Source: Verpa conica
Lineage: Eukaryota; Ascomycota; Pezizomycetes; Pezizales; Morchellaceae
Assembly (NCBI GenBank): GCA_033030425.1
Contig: JAUFSD010000014.1
Location: 806,001 to 870,000, forward strand
Length of the DNA: 64,000 bases
Direction: 5' to 3'
This document shows positions 44,401 to 54,839 of the stretch, in pieces (within the stretch, counting starts at the first letter, position 1; each line of letters starts with the position of its first letter). A program made the position numbers and the translations under genes. Under the pieces are notes generated by a model. That model was not told the DNA's origin and made no database searches. It worked only from the letters and a program-made list of their open reading frames with translations.

Positions 44401-44638
44401 AGTCGTGGATAAACCTTCACACATCTGACACCTGTCCCAAGTGTTTTCTTTTTCCCGAAACAACAGAGCACGTGCTCCTGCACTGCCCCAGTCTCATCAC
44501 GTCCAGAAATTCTCTTCTGCCCAATATTAGGTCCCTTGACGAAATTTGGAGCTCCGAATCTCTTTCGCTACTCGTCGGGACCTTTGTCGTTCAAAATAAG
44601 ATAAATTTTCCCAAAAAAGCACTTCTGTCACCGGTGCC
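41421..44638 (+). pseudogene. LINE ORF2: APE endonuclease and reverse transcriptase
   Basis: A frame of over 1070 codons is open and reads into the second LTR, stopping at 44651. The endonuclease part (about 1-230) has NIIQHNCAG, QEPP, VNVYN, VVVGDFNVHS, SVIDFTWAN and the GSDHRVI catalytic end. The reverse transcriptase (about 430-730) has GPDSIPYSVWKG, VSTLFLDIKGGFDNV, GVPQGSPISPLLF and the catalytic box as YVDDFA. A CCHC motif (CPKCFLFPETTEHVLLHC) lies near the end, and no RNase H is visible. Without LTR 2 the frame would run on to a stop at 45951-45953 (1089 residues), so the LTR replaces the last residues. Clade assignment (Tad1-like versus other fungal APE LINEs) needs a phylogeny. Confidence 0.92.
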
Positions 44639-45896
44639 TGTGACGATTTAACCATAGTCATGACTAGTCTCAAGTACCTCTCCATATAGAGACACCTAAG
44701 GATCTCCCTTGAGGGATAGGACTAGCTATCCTATTCCGGTCAATAGATACTAAGGAAAGCCATTACTATGATAGCCCGATCCCCAAGCGAGCTGGCGAGC
44801 CCCTAGGACGGAGTGAATCTCACCGTCGTCGGTATGCGACAGAGACCAGAGTAATGCGTCTGTAGCGTATAGCTACGGGAGATACTAGTGCAATGAGACT
44901 GAAGCAGTTGCCTCCATGAACAGAGTTAAGCTCCTGTTCCTCTAGGAGGAATAACAACGGCTTCGCTGATGGCCAACCTTATGGGAGGCCGAGAGCCGTG
45001 AGATGAGAGCAAAGCTATGCTTAGTAGTTAGGGCCGCCAGCAAAAGTAATAATTAACCTGGCGGCGTCACGAATCGAACCATACGGGGCTATGCCTTGTG
45101 CTTCGCCCTAAGGTCCTTATGGATCAAGATTACCTCTCCGCCAGCGTCACGGGGTTGGACTAGGAACGTGGGAAAGGAATCTAAGCAACGGCAGGAATCA
45201 CCAGTGGGTTACCCTACCTAGGGGACTCTGTGTTTTCTAACACCCTCGAGGCGCCCCACTGTGCCACCCGCCGTTTGCAGAGGGGGCCCCTCTGAGTTGC
45301 TGATTCCCTAACAAAAAGACAAGTTTTGGACCCCAAAAATAACCCCAAAACCGTCAGGAAAATTCGTCCAACCAAACCGAACTCGGAGGGTATATGGGGG
45401 ACAGTGCTGCGAATCCATAGGTGCAATCGGATTTGAAATCGGACCATTTTAGCAATAGTTACAGAGCTTTTAGTAACCAACGCTTTTTAGTCGCTAGTCT
45501 ATCGACCCCGCTAGTTCTTAGGGGCGCTCTAGACTCAGTTGATTTCCAAGCGCGGAGGAATTGTTCCCCCGCTTCTTGGCAGCTTGCTCGCAATCAAAAT
45601 CATAGCTTAAACCCGTCCTTCCCCCAGGACAATCATTCTTGCTAGTCAACGAACAACCGTTGTTCAGAGACCCTCATACTCTTTGCTAAAGACGTTTGTC
45701 TTCCCCTGGGAAGCAGAGCCTTTTAAAGTCTTTAGTTATCTATCCATTAAATCCTTATTCCTGTTTTGCCTAGGGACTGTCGACCTTCCGTGTTGACGAG
45801 CGGTTCTAAGCCTCGCTGCTGAAGCTTCTCGTCTGAAAGGGAGGTTGTTGGTTTTATTTGGTACGGCAGTACTCCCCTGGGAGTGCCCCCGTTACA
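44639..45896. mobile_element. Solo LTR 2 inside LINE ORF2 end
   Basis: A 1258-bp copy of LTR 1 with the same TGTGACGA...CCGTTACA ends, flanked by a different duplication, GTGCC (44634-44638 and 45897-45901). Different duplications prove independent insertions rather than two LTRs of one element. Confidence 0.92.
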
Positions 45897-45901
45897 GTGC
45901 C

Positions 45902-46225
45902 ATCCCCCTCCACTACGTCCTCTCTCACCTCTATTACTTACTCCGAATCATAAGGAGTCAACAAGCCTATCAAGTCCGTGTATAACGGCACTAAGACAGC
46001 AAGTCAGAAGGAAAGAAGTTATATTTGAGTAGTACATTGGTTTTGTTAAAATGTTTCTTTTCTTTCCTGTGTTAAATTATATGTTATTTGGAATTTTGAA
46101 GGGGGTCGAGTTTTATTTTTAGGAAGGGGAAGGGTTCTTTTTAGGTCATAGTTTATACTGCATACCAGATTTTGTACCCAGAATAATAAAATCACTTGAT
46201 ATAAAAAAAAAAAAAAAAAAAAAAA
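45902..46225 (+). other. LINE 3' end: last ORF2 codons, 3' UTR and poly-A
   Basis: The last ORF2 codons reach a TAA at 45951-45953. The 3' UTR follows, with AATAAAA (about 46184) and an A-run of more than 20 bases interrupted only near its start. Confidence 0.8.
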
Positions 46226-46446
46226 ACATTCTTGAGCTAGGATTCTCCGATTAACAAGATGACGAGAGTCAACACAAAGACTGTCGTGACAATTTTAGGT
46301 ATGAGCCCCATAGAGCAGATAAATAGAAAGACATAGAAACCATATTTAGAGAAAATTAGTTCCCTCCATGAGTCCATTTCTATCCATGGGTATCTTTTCT
46401 TTGCCTTTTCATAGTTCTATGTCCTTATTAGTTGACCTGAATTTAA

Positions 46447-47440
46447 CTATAGCTTGAGGGATAGACTCACTGAAACCTTCTCACTAAAGGCAGCCCTCAG
46501 CTCTTGCACCTTCGCCACACTAGCAGCCTCTGTTTGCCATATCTTCTCTGCGTTTGAAGCCTGTAGTTTCTGGATCGCTTCTGCATGAGCAGCCTCCAGC
46601 TCCCGTACTTTCTCATCAGATGCAGCAGCTCGACTCTTCCAGTTCCGTAGCTCTCCTTCCATGCCATACAATTTCCCCGTCACCCCATAAGGTATACCAA
46701 CATTACAGAGTCTCCCTGCTACCTTCTCCATCAACTCGACCGCAAGACTCCCCTCTTTACTCAATAACAACGCCAACTCCTCCCGATCCACAAAGTGCTC
46801 AACGTTACCTGCAGCAAACTGTAAAACAAGATCCCTAATTGGCTGCCAACTATAATCGTCTGTATGCGAATAAACATATCCCAACAACTCAATAACATTC
46901 ACAGCATCCGAGACCGATCTCGACGTCAATCCATCAATCTCTTCAAGCGCCCCCTTGAGTCTCTCCAGCGCCATCACCCGAAGATCTTCAATATTCCTAT
47001 ACTGCGCGAGAGTATACACCTTCGCATGTATCAGCAACACATTCACATCCATATTCCTGAACTCCCACCCCTCCCGGGCCGCCACACTCTGCACTGTATC
47101 CGGCGTATTCACTCCATCCCGTCTTCCCTCTTCTTCTTCTTCACCGGTCCCGTCCTCCGTCTTTGTGTCATCTGAGATCGTCTTGGGAAATTCATAGTCC
47201 CCTATATACAAGAACTGGAAGAACCGTCCTACGGTGTCGCCGTCCCAGTCGGATAAGTCGATTTTCTTTTCGGCGGTTTCTGATTGTGTAGCGAAGATGC
47301 CGCTGTGGACGGTGAAGCGCTTTTTCCCGGATTCGGCTATGATTTCGAGGGTCTCTGAGGAGAGGAGGCTGTAGTTATTAGTTAGCGTAGTATTAGGTGG
47401 AGGATGGATGATTATACTCGGAGAAGTGGGGAGGCGTCAT
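46447..47440 (-). CDS. BTB/POZ coiled-coil protein B18
   Basis: Exon 1 is 47418-47440 (MTPPHFS), intron 47369-47417, exon 2 47368-46447, giving 314 residues. BTB first half: LLSSETLEIIAESGKKRFTVHSGIFATQ, then a shortened A2 region leading straight to EKKIDLSDWDGDTVGRFFQFLYIGDYE. The linker carries NTPDTVQS. Second helices are VLLIHAKVYTLAQYRNIEDL. BACK-like VIELLGYVYSHT and RDLVLQFAAGNVEHFVD. The coiled coil is moderate in length and ends abruptly (VSVSLSLKL). The stop lies only about 205 bp from the LINE insertion site. Confidence 0.82.
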
Positions 47441-47605
47441 GTTTAGCGCGGACGGTAGAGGTAGGTGGTAGGATGGAGGCATCCTCGCGGCGAATTACGG
47501 AGTAGATATGTGAATGGTAGAATATAAGTTGTGCTTGCACTGGTAGATGGAGTAGAAGAATATATATGTGAAGTACCTAGCTATGGTCAGCTTAGACAGC
47601 GGATT

Positions 47606-47630
47606 TCTAACCCTAACCGATTGCGGGGCT
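47606..47630 (-). promoter_or_regulatory. Telomere-like promoter box of B18
   Basis: TTCTAACCCTAACCGATTGCG on the plus strand, about 170 bp upstream; TTGCCTGA follows after about 20 bp, further than in other copies. Confidence 0.55.
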
Positions 47631-47707
47631 GACTATGTTGTTGCCTGACAATAACTAGGCGTGTAGTAGAAAGAGCAACCTCTAGCCAACCAGGACGTAC
47701 AGTTGAT

Positions 47708-48155
47708 ATATGGTGCGCGCAGTCTTAAATGTGCTAGCCGAATCCGAGGTGAGACAACAACCCACACCGAATCTGGGCCAAACTTCAATAATCTGGGCTA
47801 TGTAAAAAATTAAAATAAATCCTGCAAGCTCAGGTGTATGTTCAATAGAAAAAAAATACTGCTGATATATGATTGTAATAGAGCTTTACCTCTGGTATAT
47901 TTATTCTTACTTGTTAGGCCATGTGTAGTATTCATTATGCTTAAGTATTTCTAGGAATTCTATTTGGTACTTTTTACAGCCAAAAATGAAATTTTATTCC
48001 ACAACAACCACACATCCCCAAGCCTAATAAAAAGATATGAAGCTTTATTGAGGCTATATCAGGCCACATATCCTTTTTTAAGTGATTTGGCTGGCTGTGG
48101 GGGCCGGAATATCGCCCCAAATACTGTGACACATTTAAGACTGCGCGCACTATAT
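47708..48155. mobile_element. 448-bp element with 26-bp terminal inverted repeats
   Basis: TGCGCGCAGTCTTAAATGTG at the left (within 47708-47733) is exactly inverted at the right (within 48130-48155); the full 26-bp arms differ at one position. The interior has a short plus-strand frame (47964-48197) with no known transposase motif, so it is probably a non-autonomous DNA transposon. It shares a TTTTA-Y-TCCACAAC phrase with the MITE at 8143-8393, which may be chance. Confidence 0.65.
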
Positions 48156-48429
48156 TTCTGGTGGCTGTATTCAGTAAAAGGCTCGACGGAATTGTAAATA
48201 AACGGTAGACGGCGGTCCATATCTGCCATTAAAACTGTATAGTAGCTCTACTATTACTGTAAAAATATTCTGTGTGGCTTCTCCAGTAGGTACTAATATA
48301 TCGAAGGTATCACTATAGAATGACTGCCCAAAGCTGATTTATCTTATACTACAGCTAACTAAAAGCTAGTCTACCCCTATCTATTAGACATACTGCAGGC
48401 TGTTCTTTGTTATTTTGACTGGAGAACGG

Positions 48430-48572
48430 CAAATCGAAACAATCATAAAGTGCAGGTGATGATATTTTTGTGACAAGCAGGTTTCTGATGAGATGAAGCT
48501 GCTGTTATAAGCGGGGGTGCAATAGTTGTTGGGTATGGGGGACATACCTGGAGAACTAGGTGAGTGCTGTAT
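48430..48572 (-). pseudogene. BTB 5' cassette relic R3
   Basis: Minus-strand sequence retains an exon-1-like stretch (CACTCACCTAGTTCTCCAG), an intron starting GTATGTCC and ending CGCTTATAACAGCAG, and the start of exon 2 (SFISSET), after which homology stops. ATG is lost. A weak AACCCTAATTTAAC lies at about 48726 in the place of a promoter box. Confidence 0.6.
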
Positions 48573-49126
48573 TCCGGCTAGGTAAGGACATGAATTCTGT
48601 TGGCTGCAGGGATAAATAGTAGTAAGTCCGAGATAGGAATAACGCCCTTGTTTCTTGTCCGGGGTTGTTCGGGTAAGATCCATGCTTTCTTTTTGTGTGG
48701 GTGCTATGCTATGTAGGCTAGACTTAAACCCTAATTTAACACTATTAATAGTAAGGCAATATAGTACACTTAATAAGTAGTCTAGCTACCATACTCTATA
48801 CAATCATGGGATTCGAAATAGAAGACGAAAAGAGGTCAAGTACTTTTTGATATGTATAGCTTAAACCACAAACAAGGGTACCGGCGAGAAATACTCTGGT
48901 CCCAAGACGAACAAGGGTCCGCCTCTTAGTATCAGAGGAGACTAAGGTGAATACCCAGCAACAGCGCTGCCACAAACAAGAATCATGAGGGGAGGGGAAC
49001 AAAACTGGAAGGTGAAGTGATAATATAGTCAAAAAAACTCTATATAGAGAAATATAAGAAAAGAAGCCGGTACCATCTAACTTGACAATAACGTAATGTT
49101 TGCTCTTCGTATCTTACTTAACCCCA
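48573..49126. other. Intergenic stretch, nothing firm
   Basis: A 78-codon minus-strand frame at 48796-49032 with one hydrophobic stretch (VFLAGTLVCGLSY) lies downstream of B19; support for it being a gene is too weak to call. Confidence 0.3.
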
Positions 49127-50763
49127 CTAACCTCCAACATGCAGGCCTCGGTACCGTAGTTTCAAAAGTGAACGAAAGGTTAAAAAAACCAAATATAGAG
49201 TAATAATATAAGAGAGAAGAGTTATGGGTCTGACAGACTCCGCAGCAGGAGGCTTCTTTGTGTAACCTGCGTCGCCACAGTATTCTTTAAGAGGTTTCCC
49301 ATTGGCCTTGTACACATCACTCCCGACCCACAATTTCTCTTCATAGTACTGACACATCTCTGATATAGGCTTCCCATCAAATGAAGGTCTTTCACTTAGG
49401 TAGTCGTTGATGCATGCCTCCTTCAGGTTTCTCCCTGCGACTGAGTAATCACTTTCAGCCCACGAAGTTGCTTCATAGAACCGGCAGATGTCTTTCATAG
49501 TCCCTCCGGCGATTCGTGAAGGCCTTCGAACCCGCGAGCCCAGTATATATCCATTGCATGCATCCTTAAGAGGTTTCTTTCCAACAGTGACAATGTTACT
49601 TCCAGCCCACGACCGAACTTCGTAGTACTGGCAAACCGCCTGGAAGGAGTTTCCGTCGATAGTTTCGGGCTTCCATGATGCTTTATGAATAAACAGGGCA
49701 ACCGCGATAGCTGTTACTAAGAAAACCAGTATGCGAAAAAGGCCATGCGTAGACAGTGACCACTCCAGCGAAGAGACTACTGTTTCTTTCCAATTTTTTT
49801 CCGTCCCTGTAATTGCTGCTTGACTGTTTTCCCAACCATGGACCCGGGATCTAAAAAGTAAATTGCGAAGGCCTAGAAAAGGAACCGTAATTTTCCCTCC
49901 ATCTACAGTAGGCTTTATTGACCCCTTTGATTCCATTAGCTTCCTTTTCGCAACTTCAAGTTCCCTTGACACCTCGATGAGCTTATTCTCTGTTCTGCAT
50001 AGCCGCTCCGCTACCTTCTCCATCAACTCAATCGTGACATCACCCCCCTCGCGTAACAACGACCCCATCTCTCTCCGATCCATAAGGCTTCCAAAATTGT
50101 TTGCCACGAACGTTGATACAAGGTCCCGCAAAGGATCTAGCGGGCTCGTATGGGAGTATACATATTCCAATAACTCAATAATACCCTTTGCCGCTCCCTG
50201 AAGCATATCCACTCCAATTTCCCCTAGTACCTCCTTAAGCCTCTCAAGTGCCATCACCTGGAGAGGGTTAACATCCTTGCACCCCGCAAGTGCATACACC
50301 TTTGCATGTACCAACAGCACGTTCAAGCCCGTACCCAACCCTCCAAACCTCCACTCTTCTTCGTCCGCTAGGCTCTGCACCGTATCTGGTGTCATCACTC
50401 CATCTCGTCTTCCCTCATCTTCATCATCTTGCCCGGATTCCCCCTCTTTTATGTTTTGGCCAGGAGCCTGATAACTCCCAACATAAAGAAACTGTAGAAA
50501 ACGCCCGACTGTGTCGCCGTCCCATTCTGACAGATCGATTTTCTTCCCATCTGCCCCTTCAAACGAGTCCGTAGTACGGCGGAGAGACTTAGATTGTGCG
50601 GCAAGGATGTTACTATGGGCAAAGAACCGTTTCTGACCGTCTTGGGCAATTATTTCGATGGTTCCAGAAGAAAGGAGGCCGAGGTCGTTTGTTAGACTGT
50701 GGGTGTTAATGAATATGTAGTATTTATGGAGTAGGTAAGGTACCTAGAGAGATATTGAGGCAT
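49127..50763 (-). CDS. Membrane BTB/POZ protein B19 with three two-cysteine modules
   Basis: Exon 1 is 50744-50763 (MPQYLS), intron 50697-50743, exon 2 50696-49127, giving 529 residues. BTB first half: LGLLSSGTIEIIAQDGQKRFFAHSNILAAQ...WDGDTVGRFLQFLYVGSYQ. Linker MTPDTVQS at about 108-114. Second helices VLLVHAKVYALAGCKDVNPL and BACK-like IIELLEYVYSHT, RDLVSTFVANNFGSLMD, ELMEKVAERLC follow. A transmembrane helix (ILVFLVTAIAVALFI) lies at about 325-344, then three modules of C-x-Y-Y-E-x3-W-x-G/E-S...LK-[DE]-x-C (cysteines near 362/387, 411/435, 455/480), then a second hydrophobic helix (LLSYIITLYLVFLTF) at about 498-518. The modules would face away from the BTB side of the membrane if the protein is single-pass there. 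Confidence 0.85.
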
Positions 50764-50942
50764 GGTATCCAGGGCTGGTAGCAGGTGTGGACTATTAGAT
50801 GAAGACATGCTACCACAAGAGTACAGTCGCCCACGGGGTGACGGCAGATACAGCCTCACGACGGTCAGGGGGTTCTAGGTCACCCAGTGCAAGGCTGTAA
50901 GTGCTTCTACGTGACGTCAGGGGTGGGGTCACCCCAGGCAAC

Positions 50943-50973
50943 GCGTACATAACCCTAACCCTGTACTCTTAAT
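50943..50973 (-). promoter_or_regulatory. Telomere-like promoter box of B19
   Basis: GCGTACATAACCCTAACCC on the plus strand about 180 bp upstream. The GGATGCCTG half is replaced by unrelated sequence. Confidence 0.62.
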
Positions 50974-51736
50974 TCGCCAGATATGAGGCTCTTTCCCTAC
51001 CTCTGTCGACATTTTGCGAGCTTTGAACTTCCTATAGTATTCTAATTTACGGGCTCAACTGGACCCCTGGGCTAGGAACTCTACTATCCTATCTAGCCTG
51101 TGAAAAAACTACATACATTCGGGTTAGAGTGATACTTCATGACCCACAGGAGCAGTAAGACGAACTTCTCCATGGTGCCCCACCCCAGCTGGGGAGGTAA
51201 ATAGGGCTACTCTAAATTGGATATAATATAAGTACTACTACTAATACAGCCACTAGAGAAGCTCTCTATTTATTTTACCTACTGAACCGGAGTTGTGGCG
51301 GTTATTTAAATGTACACTGTAATAGGTTAGATGAGGTAAATCCTCATAAAGAGACCCAGTACTAACAGAAAATCAATCGAGACTTATTGCTCCTTGCTCT
51401 CGAGTAATAAACTACTACCAAATTACAACCTAAAATAGAATCTACGTTATAGCTGAATACCCCCTAATCCGGCTATTTAGCTGTTGCCTGGCCGGAAGCC
51501 ATGTTTTTGCCGGAAACACTAGGGCACAATAGCTCAATGCAACCATAGAGGTAACAGAAGAAACACCGAGAAAAAATCCGAGTAAGAGATATTTTACTTG
51601 AAGAATCACTGTCGCCTAGCGTCTTGTAATAATGCTGAAGTGTGACCTTTCTAACACCTGTAAATACCATATTTAGCCTACAAATATCCCGCATAATGTT
51701 GAAATGTGGCTCTGAATATCTTCCGAGGGGAGAGAT
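50974..51736. other. Intergenic stretch, nothing firm
   Basis: A 73-codon minus-strand frame at 51473-51694 lies downstream of B20 but has no family features. Confidence 0.3.
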
Positions 51737-53425
51737 CTAATCTAACATACCTTCCTTCGAGTTCTTTACTTTGTCACAAATGTCACTCCCAATCAATGGG
51801 CTCTCATAGCATTGACATACCTCCTCAACAGATCCCCCTTTGAGTGATGGCCGCTCTAGTAGACCATTCTCGATACACACTTCCTTGAGAGACTTTCCTC
51901 TTATCGAATAAGGAGCGCTTCCGACCCATGAATTTTCTTTATATAAGTGGCACCAATCTTTCAATTTTCCCTCGAGGGTATGCGAAGCTTGCTCGACTTG
52001 TGTACCCGGTATATGTTTGCTACATGCCTCGCAAAGAGGGCTCTCCCCAACCTTAACATAAGAACTTCCAGTCCAGGAATGTGCTTCATAGTGTTGACAG
52101 ATCCCTTGGAAGGTCTCTCCATCGATAGCCCCGGGTGGCAGGGGGTTGAAGGAATGTACAGGCTGTGGGGGCTGTCGAGTCTCTTGATGAAGCATAAAAC
52201 TAAAAATAACAACCACTACTGAGATTACCACGAAGCGGAGAATATCATACAGCGAAAAGTACCATCCCAAAGTTGCGGTAGTCGGTTCCTGTTGCGGGTG
52301 CCTCCTCTTTGCTCGTAGGGCCGCTCTTTTGTCATAGGTTTTGGTTCCGATAAGCCAACCGACTAGGAAGGGAGATACTCGCTCTCCCCTTTTTAGAGCA
52401 GACTCTAGAGACTGTTGATTTTGGCATCTTTCATTCTCATACAATCTCTTCATATCCGCAATCACTCTTTCACCCCCAATAAGCCTCTTTATATCTGCAG
52501 CCTCCTCTTTGAGCTTATCATTTTCGCAAACCTTCTCCTCTAATTGCTGTACCTTCTCACCCAGCACAACAAAATTTTCCCTCCATCCCTGTGCCTCTGT
52601 CTCCGCAAATTCAAGGCTATGCATACACCCCGCAAGTTCGGTTTCCGTCCTATGAGCTCTCCTCTCTGCATCACACAGTCTCCTAGCCATACTCTCCATC
52701 AACTGGGCTGTAATACTGCCCCCCTCGCTCAACAACAACTTCAATTCCCGCGTACTCATAAGTATCTCAAATTTCTCCGTTGCAAGGCTCAACACAAGAT
52801 CCCGTATTTGTTCTTCCTGATCGGCGGAGAAGATATTATGGGTGTAGATATATCTCAAGAGTTCAACAATACTTTTCGCCACCTCTGAATCTCGCTCGGT
52901 ATGCGCCATATGCCACCCAACCCCTTCAAGTGCTACTCTAAGCCGACCAAGTGCCATGGCTTTCAATCTCTCAACTTTAATGCCCTCACAATGCGCAAGA
53001 GTATACATCTTTGCATGGATCAATAGCGTATCCGGATCCTCAACTCTCCGCTCATCTTGACTTTGAACAGTGTCCGGGGTATACGCGCTGTGAAGTCTCA
53101 TCCTTCTCCGGCATCCTGCATCATCTTCTCCCGATTCTAGTATGGGTACTTGGTAGTCCTTCGTATAGAGATAATCGACGAATCTTCCCACAATCTCACC
53201 ATCCCAGTCCAATAGATGAATCTTCCTCTCACCATCCCGTTCCAATATACTCGTGATGGTGTTACTGAGTGGTTCTGATTGCTCGGCGAGGATATCGCTG
53301 TGGGCAAAGAACTTCTCGCCAGACTGAGCTATAATTTCGAAGGGTTCCGAGGAGAGAGATCTATAGTTATTTCGGGCTGCTCGAGGCGTTGCCGATGGAT
53401 TTGTTGTTGGTATCGTGGATGTCAT
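51737..53425 (-). CDS. Intronless membrane BTB/POZ protein B20 with two-cysteine modules
   Basis: A single frame of 562 residues begins MTSTIPTTNPSATPRAARNN, without the small exon and intron. BTB first half: LSSEPFEIIAQSGEKFFAHSDILAEQSEPL...WDGEIVGRFVDYLYTKDYQ. Linker YTPDTVQS. Second helices TLLIHAKMYTLAHCEGIKVERL. BACK-like IVELLRYIYTH and RDLVLSLATEKFEILMS. A coiled coil (about 265-355) precedes a transmembrane helix (FVVISVVVVIFSFML, about 400-420). Modules: ICQHYEAHSWTGSSY...CEAC, WCHLYKENSWVGSAPY...LKEVC, then a third that is truncated (VCQCYESPLIGSDICDK, no closing L-K-E-x-C). The first has an extra Cys in place of the usual Lys. Confidence 0.85.
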   Translation of the reverse strand: MTSTIPTTNPSATPRAARNNYRSLSSEPFEIIAQSGEKFFAHSDILAEQSEPLSNTITSILERDGERKIHLLDWDGEIVGRFVDYLYTKDYQVPILESGEDDAGCRRRMRLHSAYTPDTVQSQDERRVEDPDTLLIHAKMYTLAHCEGIKVERLKAMALGRLRVALEGVGWHMAHTERDSEVAKSIVELLRYIYTHNIFSADQEEQIRDLVLSLATEKFEILMSTRELKLLLSEGGSITAQLMESMARRLCDAERRAHRTETELAGCMHSLEFAETEAQGWRENFVVLGEKVQQLEEKVCENDKLKEEAADIKRLIGGERVIADMKRLYENERCQNQQSLESALKRGERVSPFLVGWLIGTKTYDKRAALRAKRRHPQQEPTTATLGWYFSLYDILRFVVISVVVVIFSFMLHQETRQPPQPVHSFNPLPPGAIDGETFQGICQHYEAHSWTGSSYVKVGESPLCEACSKHIPGTQVEQASHTLEGKLKDWCHLYKENSWVGSAPYSIRGKSLKEVCIENGLLERPSLKGGSVEEVCQCYESPLIGSDICDKVKNSKEGMLD

Positions 53426-53509
53426 TTTTAGGATGAGGATACGTAGTCTTGCTCTTAGAGTTTTCTAGGCTAGCAATCAGTTTGGGTCATAGGAAGGTGA
53501 TGAATATGA

Positions 53510-53560
53510 ATTTTAGGTGCGGGGAAGCAATTTTCTGGGATCTATATCAGGGTGTTACAC
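53510..53560 (-). promoter_or_regulatory. Intronless-class promoter element of B20
   Basis: GGTGCGGGGAAGC and then GGTGTTACACGAAG on the plus strand, 90-135 bp upstream, correspond to the elements before B4 and B5. ACATAACCCTCACCC at about 53620 might be a worn telomere-like box. Confidence 0.5.
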
Positions 53561-53739
53561 GAAGTAACAAATCGGGTGAGGGAATAACACCCATGGTGGA
53601 CAGCTCCGTAGATTACCTAGACATAACCCTCACCCGGAAGATTGAAGTAGAAAGGAACGTACAGCTCAAAGAAATTAAAATTAGAATCAACCATCCTCTC
53701 TTGGTACTTAGTAGGACTTCAGCTTACCATCCTCCGTAG

Positions 53740-54300
53740 AACTCCCTATTTATAATAAATCTTTTCAGAGTGAGATCCCACTGAGATCAAGAGCCAGTGC
53801 CATCAGAGAAATATCCGCTCGTGGCCACGGCTGCCGTGGTTGAGGATTTTGGGTAATGTATCTGTTTGGGATATGGTAGTTTGAGGAGTACACCGAGAGT
53901 ACCCGTAATACGTAGTAATGAATTATGGCTCATTTTCATGACTACCACCTAGTGAGCATATATATACCCCTCACGAGTGTGGTACACGTCACATAAATCC
54001 GGTCTAGAATCACGGAACGTCTATAAAAACCCCTTCTATTTTCTACCCCTCATATAAACACTTTACCAATATAACATTAGTATAGACATACAAGATCAGT
54101 CATTAAATCTCAGTAAGTGATAGTAATCCTTTTAAATACTCAGATATCACGCAAGAGATAAAACAGTGACCTTGGATGAATGAATAAATTTAATAAGATA
54201 TTTATATTACATTAAAAGTTTTAAACTGACAAGAAGTCCCGAAATCAAGGAAGCTAGCTATATTAGGCTAGACTAGTGACCAGTCTAACCCAATGCGGTT
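53740..54300. other. AT-rich intergenic stretch, nothing recognised
   Basis: No feature was recognised between the B20 upstream region and the hairpin repeat. Confidence 0.3.
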
Positions 54301-54336
54301 AGACTGTCATGGAATGCTCCAACCGTAGGGGTCGTT

Positions 54337-54380
54337 GGAGAAAAGTGCCTTTTGCATAGGCAAAATAGGCACTTTTCTCC
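54337..54380. repeat. Hairpin-forming inverted repeat
   Basis: GGAGAAAAGTGCCTTTTGC at 54337-54355 pairs with the arm at 54360-54380 (GCAAAATAGGCACTTTTCTCC read 5'-3' begins GCAAAATAGGCAC), with one small bulge and a 4-base loop. Confidence 0.65.
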
Positions 54381-54534
54381 ATATCCCACTTGCAAGATAA
54401 GGGGAAGAAGAAGAGGGGTTTCTAGGATACCTCCGAGGCATTTTACTGCTGCTCTTATCCGGTATGAGGAAAAAACTTAGGGAAGCGGGGGGGAAGGGGT
54501 ACTTATGCAATCTGGGGAGGCTTGCCAAGGAAGC

Positions 54535-54594
54535 AATTGGCCGCCTTGAAATTGGCCGCCTTGAAATTGGCCGCTTTGAAATTGGCAGCCCTTA
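54535..54594. repeat. Tandem 15-bp repeat (four units)
   Basis: AATTGGCCGCCTTGA occurs twice exactly, then AATTGGCCGCTTTGA and AATTGGCAGCCCTTA. Related TTGGCCGACTTCAAGT and AATTGGCGGTTT phrases follow to about 54690, so the repeat family extends beyond the tandem core. Confidence 0.75.
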
Positions 54595-54839
54595 GGGTAG
54601 GGCTTTGTGCCAAGAAATAGACATAATTGTTTGGCCGACTTCAAGTCGGCTGCGTGAATAATTGGCGGTTTAAAAAATAACGGCCGGGTAGTGGCATAAC
54701 TATTCTAAGTTTTTCATTCGGATAATCGAGTAGGATTGTAATCTACTTGTAATAGGCCTACTAGAAAAAATGGCACACCATCACCAAGTGGTGCTGATAG
54801 CTGTTTAGTAGAAAACATCATCAAATATCATACAAATCT

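Larger units (their letters stand above)
38561..46225 (+). mobile_element. Full-length LINE interrupted by two solo LTRs
   Basis: The 16-bp duplication ACATTCTTGAGCTAGG occurs at 38545-38560 and 46226-46241. The element ends in a poly-A run (about 46203-46225). After subtracting the two LTR insertions and their duplications it is about 5.14 kb, with ORF1 (gag-like, zinc knuckles), ORF2 (endonuclease, reverse transcriptase, CCHC) and a short 3' UTR containing AATAAAA. It separated B17 from B18, which originally lay under 1 kb apart. An ORF1 frameshift and the LTRs make it inactive. Confidence 0.93.

Noticed and set aside
39662..45896. Reading the two long repeats as the 5' and 3' LTRs of one retrotransposon
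   Set aside because: The interior is the continuation of LINE ORF1 and ORF2, and the flanking 5-bp duplications differ, so they are two independent solo LTRs.
48796..49032. 78-codon frame with one hydrophobic stretch downstream of B19
   Set aside because: No conserved features and no relation to the small two-TM protein downstream of B22.
51473..51694. 73-codon frame downstream of B20
   Set aside because: No family features; composition typical of non-coding AT-rich DNA.
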